From: Bacillota bacterium
GTDB taxonomy: Bacteria; Bacillota; Clostridia; Christensenellales; Borkfalkiaceae
Length of the DNA: 5,431 bases
Assembly (NCBI GenBank): GCA_021768985.1
Contig: JAETTR010000101.1
Location: forward strand, 1 to 5,431
Direction of reading: 5' to 3'
Below the pieces are notes generated by a model that did not search any database, was not told where the DNA came from, and saw only the letters and a list, made by a program, of their open reading frames with translations. The translations under genes and the position numbers were made by a program. Numbering within the stretch: the stretch's first letter is position 1; each line of letters begins with the position of its first letter. Of this stretch, positions 1 to 5,061 are shown piece by piece.

Positions 1-1
1 C

Positions 2-1057
2 ATCTATCTCATCTACACGATTCTCGGCAGCGCGCTCTGGGGAGATACGGAGAACAAGGGCTATCGGTTCAAGGCGTACGTTGCGGGCGAATCGCAGCTG
101 ACCGTCCTGCTCGAACAGACGGTCGGCGAAGGCGTCTTTACCGCCGTCACCGACGCGGAAGCCGCTGAAAAGGAAGTGGAGGAGGGAAAAGCGGATTTGC
201 TCGTGATCTTCCCCGAGAACTTCGACGCCGCGGTGGAAAGTTACGATCCCGCATCGGGGGTTCCCGCGCCTGCGGTCAGGGTGTTTTACCGCGCGGCGGA
301 CGAACAGAGCAGCACGCTGTACGCGGTCGTGACCGCCGCGTTCGACGCGTACGAGAAGGGGATCGCGAACAAATTCGATATTTCCGAGAAGAACTTCTCG
401 TCCGAAACGGAGATTATAACTTCCGTGATGGGCGGACTGTTGCCCTTCCTCGTCGTGATCTTTATCTTCTCCGCGTGCATGAGCGTTACGCTCGAATCGG
501 TCGCGGGGGAGAAGGAGCGCGGCACGCTCGCCACCATTCTGACGACTTCGGCGAAGCGTTCGCACGTGGCGCTCGGCAAGGTGATTCCGCTCTCCTGCAT
601 CTCGGCGATCGGCGCGACTTCGAGCTTTATCGGCGTGGCGCTCTCCCTGCCCAAGCTGATGGGAACGTCCGTCGGGGGATTTATCGGCGGCTTCGGATTC
701 TTCAATTACTTCCTCATTTTCCTGCTGATTCTGAGCGTGGTGCCGCTCATCGTGTCGGCGGTCACCGTCGTGTCGGCGTACGCCAAATCGGTGAAGGAGG
801 CTTCCGCCTATACGAGCGTGCTCATGATTCTTACCATGGTGCTCTCGATCGTGTCTGCGTTCGTTTCGGGCATCGGCGACTGGATCGTCGCGATCCCCGT
901 ATTAAACGCGGTAGTGTGTATGCAGAGTGCGTTCACGGGGAGCGTCATGGCGTGGCAGTCCTTCGTTTCCGTCGGACTGAATATCGCGTATACCGCCCTG
1001 CTCGTATTCCTGATCGCAAAAATGCTTTCGAGCGAACGGATTATGTTCGGTTCGTAA
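2..1057 (+). CDS. ABC-2 type (NatB-like) ABC transporter permease, 5' end missing
   Basis: The frame is open from base 2 to the TAA at 1055-1057, giving 351 residues. The true start lies left of the window; the GTG at 176 is internal, since the upstream codons continue the same protein. Visible order: the end of a first membrane helix (about residues 1-13), a soluble extracytoplasmic domain (about 15-135), a helix at about 142-165, the cytoplasmic family signature GEKERGTLATILTT (169-182), then helices at about 194-216, 233-258, 270-290 and 321-340, ending in SERIMFGS. The signature, the AKSVKEA loop and the PVLNA stretch are typical of NatB/YhaP-like ABC-2 permeases, which pair with a NatA-type ATPase and export Na+ or drugs and peptides. 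The substrate cannot be read from this sequence. The partner ATPase gene is probably just upstream (inference). Families of this type are usually near 400 residues, so roughly 30-60 residues appear to be missing. Confidence 0.88.
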   Translation: MYLIYTILGSALWGDTENKGYRFKAYVAGESQLTVLLEQTVGEGVFTAVTDAEAAEKEVEEGKADLLVIFPENFDAAVESYDPASGVPAPAVRVFYRAADEQSSTLYAVVTAAFDAYEKGIANKFDISEKNFSSETEIITSVMGGLLPFLVVIFIFSACMSVTLESVAGEKERGTLATILTTSAKRSHVALGKVIPLSCISAIGATSSFIGVALSLPKLMGTSVGGFIGGFGFFNYFLIFLLILSVVPLIVSAVTVVSAYAKSVKEASAYTSVLMILTMVLSIVSAFVSGIGDWIVAIPVLNAVVCMQSAFTGSVMAWQSFVSVGLNIAYTALLVFLIAKMLSSERIMFGS

Positions 1058-1067
1058 GGATAGGGTG

Positions 1068-1101
1068 AAAAAGCCCGACCGCGTATGCGGTCGGGCTTTT
1101 T
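1068..1101 (+). terminator. Rho-independent terminator after the permease gene
   Basis: A perfect 10-bp GC-rich stem (GCCCGACCGC at 1073-1082 with GCGGTCGGGC at 1087-1096) has a four-base loop and ends in TTTTT (1097-1101). Five A's precede the left arm (1068-1072), so the stem can extend and the structure could also work on the minus strand. It begins 11 bases after the permease stop and separates that transcription unit from helD. Confidence 0.93.
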
Positions 1102-1174
1102 CCGTATCAGACGCGCCGAAGTCTGCAATCCGACAAAAAAGTGCAAAAATATCGGTAAAAATTTTTCAAAAATT

Positions 1175-1203
1175 ATCACAAGAACGGAAAAATGTGTTAT
1201 GAT
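1175..1203 (+). promoter_or_regulatory. Predicted sigma-A promoter for helD (extended -10)
   Basis: A TATGAT -10 box (1198-1203, 5 of 6 consensus) is preceded by TGT, giving an extended -10 (TG at 1195-1196). A weak -35, ATCACA (1175-1180, 4 of 6), lies 17 bases upstream. The stretch before it (about 1133-1174) is rich in A and T runs, including the palindrome AAAAATTTTT (1157-1166), as expected of an UP element. Transcription would start near 1210, leaving a leader of about 30 bases. I see no obvious operator and nothing resembling the paired GGGGCTTG/CAAGCCCC rifamycin-associated element of actinobacterial helR genes. The rest of the 1102-1238 gap shows no gene. Confidence 0.7.
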
Positions 1204-1230
1204 ATCCCGAGAATCGTCAGCAGGACGGAA

Positions 1231-1236
1231 GAGGTG
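1231..1236 (+). promoter_or_regulatory. helD: helD ribosome binding site with short spacing
   Basis: GAGGTG is a perfect six-base match to the 16S anti-Shine-Dalgarno sequence but ends only two bases before the ATG at 1239, about three bases closer than usual. An overlapping GGAAGAGG (1227-1234) might serve at better spacing. No in-frame start lies upstream, and the next in-frame ATG is far inside the protein, so the 1239 start is still favoured. Confidence 0.6.
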
Positions 1237-1238
1237 CC

Positions 1239-3599
1239 ATGAAGCGCAAATCGCCCAAGGAACAACTGAATCCGAAGATCAACGCCGATAAGGGGTGGTA
1301 TCTCGCTTTGCTCGACGAGGAGAAGCAGACCGCCTACGAAACGGATCGGCTGTCCGCCGTGCTGTTCGCGCTGAAATATTTTTACGTATCCCGATATCAG
1401 CGCAGGATCGCCGAGTTAAAAAACGAGATCGCGGAGATTCGCGCGCGGGAAAATTACTCCGCCGAGGACTACCGCGCCATTCTCGAAAAGAACGCGGAGA
1501 TCGCCGCCGAGTACAAAAAGCGGGACGCGTACAAATGCTTTTTCTCCGAGCCCTACTTCGCGCGCATGGACGTGGTGGACGAAAAAGAGGGCTACAACAG
1601 TTATTATATCGGCAAGAAGGGGGACGTGAATCTCGAGATCGTGGATTGGCGCGCCCCGCTCGCCGTGCGGTATTACCAGAAGAGCCGCGTGAGCTTTACG
1701 ATCAACGAATACGAGTACCGCACGGTGCTCCGCCGCGCGCTCTCGGTCAAGAACGGCAAATTGCTGGGCTTCAAAAACGAGTATCTTTCGGTCAAGGACA
1801 TGCTCTCGCCCGAGGAGATCGCGGGGCGCGACGAAGAGATTCTATTCGATCCGTATTTGCGCAGTATCATCAAGAGCCGCAAGGACGACACGCAGATCCG
1901 CGATATCATTCAGACGATTCAGGAGAAACAATTCGAGATCATCACCCGCCCCGAGCGGGAGAGCTTCGTGTTGCAGGGCTGCGCGGGAAGCGGCAAGACC
2001 ATGATTCTGTTGCACCGTTTGAGTTATCTGATGTACAACAACGAAAATCTCCGTCCGCACGATGTGCTCGTGATCACGCCGTCCGATTCCTTCAACGCGT
2101 TTATCGACGAGCTCGCGCAGGTGCTCGAATTACAGCGCGTGAAAACGGTGACGCTGAAAAACTATTTCTTTCAGGTTCTGGCGGGCGAGGGAATTTCTCT
2201 GACGGAGAAGCTCTCGGCGGAGCGCGAGCCCGAGGCGTATCTGCGCTACGTCTATTCCGGGCGGTTCGCCGCCGACACGAAAAAGCGGATCGAGGGAATC
2301 TACGACGGGCTGTACGGAATCTTTGCGGACGAAGCGTGCCGCGAGGTCGCCGAGCGGTTGCTTGCCGATTGCAAAACGCGGCAGGAAAGGTATCTGAAAA
2401 TCAAGAACGCGTCGGTGCGGATCCGCCGCGCCGTGCTCGGCGAAATGAAGGAGAGCAAGGAGGGCGGGTTCTACTTTACCAAGCCGTTCCGCACGCTGAT
2501 GAGCGCCTTCGTGCAGGCGGAGGACTTCCTCGGGTTCGTGCTGAACGAAGAGGCGCGCACCCCCGATTATTTCTTCCGTCAGTTCGTGGAATTTTACCGT
2601 TCGGCGCATTTCCTGTCGGCGAACGGCGAAAAGATTTTCGCGGGCGCGGAAGCCGATCTGAACGAGCTCGTCAATCAGCTCGAAAAAGAAATTTTCGATT
2701 TGAAGCGTTACCGCCGCAAGCTGGGCGGAACGGAAGTATACACGTACGCCGAGCGGATCGAGAAGCGGGAAGAGCTGAAACGGGAAACGGAAAAATCGCT
2801 TGCCACGGTGCGGGATATGGGCGCGGGACTCGAGCTCTTCCGCGAGTTTTTCGAAGTCGTGCGCCTGACGGGGATCGGCGCGGACCTCGGCAAATGCAAG
2901 AACGGGGTGGATATCGCGCGCTGGCTCTACCGCGAAACGGTTCAGAAGCAAAAGAAGAAATACGGCATGAAGGGGATTTATCCCTCCGATGGCTACGCGC
3001 TCTGCGCCGTGCTTGCGGCGGCGGGGCGGAAGCTGACCCCGCGCTTCGGCTTGGTGTTCATCGACGAAGGGCAGGACGTTTCCCCCGACGAGTACGCGCT
3101 CCTGAAACAGATTAATTCCGACGCGGCGTTCAACGTGTTCGGCGATCTGAAACAGAACATCACGCCCTTCCGCGGCGTGAAGGATTGGAGCGTGCTCGGC
3201 TGTAACGAATATACGCTGAACCGAAATTACCGCAACACGAACGAGATCGTGGAATTCGTTTCGGGCGTGCTCGACGTGGACATGAGCGCGATCGGGCTCG
3301 CGGGGAGCGAGGTGAAGCGGATCAGGCAGAATAAAGTAAGCGGATTTTTCCGCGAAAAGCAGGGTCTGAAAGCGGTGATCGCCAAAGAGGAATATCTGCC
3401 GTTGTTTGCGAAGCGCGGGTTCAAAATGCTGTCCGCGGGCGGAAATATTTCCAAAACCAAGATCAACGTGATGAGCGTTTACGAGAGCAAGGGTCTGGAA
3501 TTCTCGGCGGTGGCGGTGTACGATAAGGACATGACGGAAAACGAGAAATACATTGCCTATACGCGCGCCCTGCGCGACCTTGCGGTGATCGAGGAATAA
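1239..3599 (+). CDS. helD: HelD-like RNA polymerase recycling ATPase (UvrD/Rep-type superfamily 1 helicase fold)
   Basis: This 786-residue protein is close in length to Bacillus HelD. That family binds RNA polymerase, inserts arms into its channels and uses ATP to strip stalled polymerase from nucleic acid. Motifs seen in order: an N-terminal charged coiled coil (about 50-100), the likely secondary-channel arm; the family-typical DWRAP (136-140); a Q-motif-like IQEKQ (Q231); Walker A GCAGSGKT (247-254, K253); a VLVITPSDSFN segment (276-286); Walker B DEGQD (609-613); motif III GDLKQ (635-639); NYRN (663-666, R665); ESKGLEF (749-755); and YIAYTRAL (771-778, likely arginine finger R776). All ATPase motifs are present, so it should be active. 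The G in DEGQD replaces the more usual A or V. The long middle part (about 300-600) lacks motifs I recognise and would hold the main-channel insertion. It has its own promoter and is probably co-transcribed with the HAD gene 69 bases downstream. A DNA helicase role is less likely because of the HelD-specific N-terminus. Confidence 0.92.
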   Translation: MKRKSPKEQLNPKINADKGWYLALLDEEKQTAYETDRLSAVLFALKYFYVSRYQRRIAELKNEIAEIRARENYSAEDYRAILEKNAEIAAEYKKRDAYKCFFSEPYFARMDVVDEKEGYNSYYIGKKGDVNLEIVDWRAPLAVRYYQKSRVSFTINEYEYRTVLRRALSVKNGKLLGFKNEYLSVKDMLSPEEIAGRDEEILFDPYLRSIIKSRKDDTQIRDIIQTIQEKQFEIITRPERESFVLQGCAGSGKTMILLHRLSYLMYNNENLRPHDVLVITPSDSFNAFIDELAQVLELQRVKTVTLKNYFFQVLAGEGISLTEKLSAEREPEAYLRYVYSGRFAADTKKRIEGIYDGLYGIFADEACREVAERLLADCKTRQERYLKIKNASVRIRRAVLGEMKESKEGGFYFTKPFRTLMSAFVQAEDFLGFVLNEEARTPDYFFRQFVEFYRSAHFLSANGEKIFAGAEADLNELVNQLEKEIFDLKRYRRKLGGTEVYTYAERIEKREELKRETEKSLATVRDMGAGLELFREFFEVVRLTGIGADLGKCKNGVDIARWLYRETVQKQKKKYGMKGIYPSDGYALCAVLAAAGRKLTPRFGLVFIDEGQDVSPDEYALLKQINSDAAFNVFGDLKQNITPFRGVKDWSVLGCNEYTLNRNYRNTNEIVEFVSGVLDVDMSAIGLAGSEVKRIRQNKVSGFFREKQGLKAVIAKEEYLPLFAKRGFKMLSAGGNISKTKINVMSVYESKGLEFSAVAVYDKDMTENEKYIAYTRALRDLAVIEE

Positions 3600-3618
3600 A
3601 GAACGCAGCTTCGCGCAA

Positions 3619-3656
3619 AGTTGCTTTTCACCTTCCCCCTTTGTAAGGGGGAAGCC
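3619..3656. repeat. Palindromic C-run/G-run repeat, copy 1
   Basis: AGTTGCTTTT (3619-3628) is followed by a perfect hairpin: CTTCCCCCTT (3632-3641), loop TGT, AAGGGGGAAG (3645-3654). Copy 2 at 4482 shares the AGTTGCTTTT lead-in, the C/G-run core and the AGGAA-rich tail, so the unit is about 45-50 bases. No T-run follows the stem, so it is not a standard terminator. It sits between helD and the HAD gene, ending 12 bases before the HAD start. Confidence 0.85.
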
Positions 3657-3668
3657 AAAGGAAGAAAC

Positions 3669-4355
3669 ATGAAAGATATATTTTTACTGGATATGGACGA
3701 AACGCTGCTCGACTTTAAGCGCACGGAACGGGAGAACTTTTTTGCGACTTTGCAAAAGTTCGGCGTAAAGGCGGACGAACGGATTTTCGAGCGCTTTCAC
3801 GAGATCAACGACGGACTCTGGAAGGCGCTCGAACGCGGCGAAACCAACCGCGAAAAGCTCGTCGTTACGCGGTTCGAAATCCTGTTTGCGGAAATAAACG
3901 TGACGGGCGTGGATATCGCGGCGTTGTCTGCGGCGTTCTTTGCCAATTATACCGAAATCTGTCACCCCTTTGCGGGCGCGGCGGAGTTCGTAAAAACGCT
4001 GTCCGAACGCGGTCGGGTTTATATTGTAACCAACGGCGCGGGCTTCATTCAGAAGCGGCACATCGCCGACGCGGGCTTTGCGCCCTATCTGCGCGGAGCG
4101 TTTATCTCCGAAGAGATCGGCTTCAACAAGCCCGATCTTCGGTTTGCGCAGGCGGTGGAAGCGGGCGTCGAAGGCTACGCCCGCGAGCGCGCGGTCTGGA
4201 TCGGCGACAGCCTGACTTCCGATTGCGCGTGCGCGAAAAAAGCGGGGATCGACTTTATTTTATATGCGCCGCACGGCGCGCCGAAGGGGTACTGCGGAGC
4301 GGTTGCAAAGAATTATTCCGAAGTTTTGGCGATTCTCGGGCACCTGAATACATAA
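3669..4355 (+). CDS. HAD-superfamily hydrolase, YjjG/YfnB-type pyrimidine 5'-nucleotidase
   Basis: This 228-residue protein matches the usual length of YjjG (about 225) and YfnB. Haloacid dehalogenase motifs are complete: motif I DMDET (D8 nucleophile, D10 acid/base), motif II VTNG (T121), motif III NKPD (K154) and motif IV IGDSLTSD (D180, D185, Mg2+ ligands). A helical C1-type cap spans about residues 15-95. The GDSLTSD and NKPD forms are typical of the YjjG/YfnB group, cytosolic phosphatases acting on dUMP, dTMP, UMP and abnormal pyrimidine nucleotides (house-cleaning). The exact substrate here is inferred. I chose ATG 3669 because the protein then begins with the classic HAD beta strand and has GGAAG (3660-3664) just upstream. 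The TTG at 3621 would add 16 residues translated from the palindromic repeat. It probably shares the helD transcript and ends 22 bases before a terminator. Another HAD phosphatase activity remains possible. Confidence 0.87.
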   Translation: MKDIFLLDMDETLLDFKRTERENFFATLQKFGVKADERIFERFHEINDGLWKALERGETNREKLVVTRFEILFAEINVTGVDIAALSAAFFANYTEICHPFAGAAEFVKTLSERGRVYIVTNGAGFIQKRHIADAGFAPYLRGAFISEEIGFNKPDLRFAQAVEAGVEGYARERAVWIGDSLTSDCACAKKAGIDFILYAPHGAPKGYCGAVAKNYSEVLAILGHLNT

Positions 4356-4377
4356 AGTAAATTGAATAAAATATGAT

Positions 4378-4413
4378 AAAAAAGCGAAAAATCCAATAAT
4401 TTTTCGCTTTTTT
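4378..4413 (+). terminator. Rho-independent terminator after the HAD gene
   Basis: A perfect 15-bp inverted repeat (4378-4392 with 4399-4413) has a CGC/GCG core and a six-base loop. The right arm ends in a run of seven T's (4408-4414) and the left arm starts with a run of A's, so it could terminate in both directions. It begins 22 bases after the HAD stop and would close the helD-HAD transcription unit. Confidence 0.85.
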
Positions 4414-4438
4414 TCGAATTTTTGTCGAAAATTATTGG
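4393..4438. repeat. Second dyad overlapping the terminator and the next promoter
   Basis: CCAATAATTTTTCG (4393-4406) is the reverse complement of CGAAAATTATTGG (4426-4438) apart from one extra T. The left arm reuses the terminator's loop and right arm, and the right arm runs into the -35 box of the downstream promoter. It may be a competing RNA fold, a regulator-binding dyad, or chance in AT-rich DNA. Confidence 0.55.
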
Positions 4439-4463
4439 AATTGTAAAACGTATGTGGTAAAAT
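4435..4463 (+). promoter_or_regulatory. Predicted sigma-A promoter (extended -10) upstream of the repeat/DUF559 cassette
   Basis: TTGGAA (-35, 4435-4440, 4 of 6) lies exactly 17 bases from TAAAAT (-10, 4458-4463, 5 of 6), with an extended -10 TGG at 4455-4457. Start of transcription would be near 4470. It follows a terminator directly, so it opens a new unit reading the DUF559 gene and possibly on into the gene at 5062, where I find no clear promoter of its own. The rest of the 4356-4609 gene-free stretch is the terminator, the dyad and two repeat copies. Confidence 0.7.
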
Positions 4464-4481
4464 AGTAGCGTATAGAAAGGT

Positions 4482-4520
4482 AGTTGCTTTTTAGCCTTCC
4501 CCCTTACAAATGGGGAAGCC
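4482..4520. repeat. Palindromic C-run/G-run repeat, copy 2
   Basis: The copy starts AGTTGCTTTT (4482-4491) like copy 1. Its core CCTTCCCCC...GGGGAAG (4495-4518) folds on itself with a 7-bp stem. The same 24 bases are the exact reverse complement of 4542-4565 in copy 3, so copies 2 and 3 together form one large cruciform-capable palindrome separated by 23 bases. Confidence 0.85.
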
Positions 4521-4540
4521 GAGGAAACAACACATTTTAA

Positions 4541-4594
4541 CCTTCCCCATTTGTAAGGGGGAAGGTGGCGCGGCGAAGCCGTGACGGATGAGGG
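4541..4594. repeat. Palindromic repeat, copy 3, with variable hairpin and TGAGGG end (left arm of cassette)
   Basis: The C-run/G-run core is 4541-4565. It is followed by a second hairpin, CGCGGC-GAA-GCCGTG (4569-4583, one G-T pair), and TGAGGG (4589-4594). Read outward from the DUF559 gene, the order is CCCTCA, then a variable hairpin, then the C-run/G-run hairpin. The copy at 4980-5028 shows the same order on the other side of the gene. Confidence 0.85.
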
Positions 4595-4609
4595 TTAAAT
4601 ATTCATCGC

Positions 4610-4963
4610 ATGGAAAGAGTGCATAATCCCGAATTAAAAACTTGTGCGCAAAAACTGCGAAAAGACATGACCAAAGAAGAACGTTGGCTTTGGTATCAGT
4701 ATTTAAAGAATATCCCTTTAACGGTATATCGTCAAAAGGTATTCGGACAATATATTGTTGATTTTTATTGCGCATCGAAAAAAGTTGTTATTGAATTAGA
4801 CGGTTCACAACATTATGAAGAGCGCGGTGAAGATTATGATAAAAGACGGGATGAATATCTTTCGTCTCTTGGATTAAAGGTATTACGGTTTTCTAATTTG
4901 GAATTGCATCGTAATTTTAAAGGGGTTTGCGAATACATTGCGATTCAGCTTGGATTAGAATGA
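4610..4963 (+). CDS. DUF559 domain protein (Vsr/PD-(D/E)XK nuclease-like fold)
   Basis: The 117-residue protein is a single DUF559 domain. Family landmarks are the N-terminal NPELKTCAQKLRKDMTKEE (6-24) and LWYQYLKN (27-34); RQKVFGQYIVDFYC (41-54, candidate metal ligand D51); the core VIELDGSQHYE (60-70, with E62, D64, H68); a YDKRRDEYL helix (76-84); and LKVLRFSN (89-96), before NFKGVCEYI (102-110). The fold is related to very-short-patch-repair and restriction-type endonucleases, so DNA cleavage is a reasonable guess, but no substrate is known to me. All putative catalytic residues look intact. ATG 4610 fits the family start, yet no good ribosome binding site lies at normal distance: GAGGG at 4590-4594 is 15 bases away, inside the repeat, so translation may be weak. 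GC is about 34% (hand count, 4621-4920), far below the upstream genes, which suggests separate ancestry. It is bracketed by inverted repeats. Confidence 0.88.
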   Translation: MERVHNPELKTCAQKLRKDMTKEERWLWYQYLKNIPLTVYRQKVFGQYIVDFYCASKKVVIELDGSQHYEERGEDYDKRRDEYLSSLGLKVLRFSNLELHRNFKGVCEYIAIQLGLE

Positions 4964-4979
4964 GCGATTTGGAAAAGAA

Positions 4980-5028
4980 CCCTCACCACCCACTACGTGG
5001 GAGCCTCCCCCTTAAAAAGGGGGAAGCC
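4980..5028. repeat. Palindromic repeat, copy 4 (right arm of cassette)
   Basis: CCCTCA (4980-4985) is followed by hairpin CCCAC-TAC-GTGGG (4989-5001) and then TCCCCCTT-AAA-AAGGGGGA (5006-5024) with trailing AGCC. It is in inverted orientation relative to copy 3 and has the same parts in the same order, but its first hairpin has a different sequence. No T-run follows, so termination of the DUF559 transcript here is doubtful. Confidence 0.82.
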
Positions 5029-5045
5029 GAAAAAAGCGAACGAAT

Positions 5046-5052
5046 AGGAGGT
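5046..5052 (+). promoter_or_regulatory. Strong ribosome binding site for the gene at 5062
   Basis: AGGAGGT is a full anti-Shine-Dalgarno match ending nine bases before ATG 5062. It fixes the start of the right-edge gene and argues that the reading frame is real despite the homopolymer in its early codons. Confidence 0.9.
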
Positions 5053-5061
5053 AACACTGCT

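Larger units (their letters stand above)
4482..5039. mobile_element. Candidate repeat-bracketed DUF559 cassette (REP/MITE-like)
   Basis: A small nuclease-fold gene is framed by inverted repeats. The inner pair, 4541-4594 and 4980-5028, reads outward CCCTCA, hairpin, C-run/G-run hairpin. The outer ends also mirror each other: GCTTTTTAG then CTTCCCCCTT on the left, and the complement of AAGGGGGAAGCCGAAAAAAGC on the right. Only 15 bases separate TGAGGG from the start codon and 16 separate the stop from CCCTCA. Base content drops sharply inside the gene. No transposase, and no clear target-site duplication, was seen, so mobility is inferred from architecture alone and the exact ends are uncertain. 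Confidence 0.5.

Noticed and set aside
176..1057. GTG 176 as the start of the permease
   Set aside because: The same frame is open back to base 2 and encodes a membrane helix end and extracytoplasmic domain that belong to the protein.
475..1068. Overlapping plus-strand frame and minus-strand frames within the permease gene
   Set aside because: Composition is that of out-of-frame shadows, whereas the permease frame carries the family motifs and membrane helices.
1085..1291. Small plus-strand frame between the permease and helD
   Set aside because: It starts inside the terminator hairpin, runs through the promoter and overlaps the helD start in another frame, with no ribosome binding site.
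1295..3115. Long alternative frame inside helD (606 codons) and the 273-codon minus-strand frame at 2130-2951
   Set aside because: Both are arginine- and alanine-rich shadow frames caused by GC-biased codons of helD, and neither shows recognisable motifs.
3621..3668. TTG start at 3621 adding 16 residues to the HAD protein
   Set aside because: The added residues are a translation of the palindromic repeat. ATG 3669 has a ribosome binding site and starts right at the conserved HAD strand.
4362..4377. TTGAAT and TATGAT boxes just after the HAD stop as a promoter
   Set aside because: The two boxes are only a few bases apart, far from 17, and are followed at once by a terminator.
4491..4775. Minus-strand reading frame across the repeats and the DUF559 gene
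   Set aside because: It is antisense to a convincing DUF559 gene and starts in its coding region. Its C-terminal end is only repeat sequence, and no family is recognisable.
3619..5028. The four similar repeats as a CRISPR array
   Set aside because: The copies are unevenly spaced, differ in orientation, contain a gene between them, and there are no uniform spacers.
5003..5028. C-run/G-run hairpin of copy 4 as terminator of the DUF559 gene
   Set aside because: There is no T-run after the stem; the following bases are AGCC and then A's.
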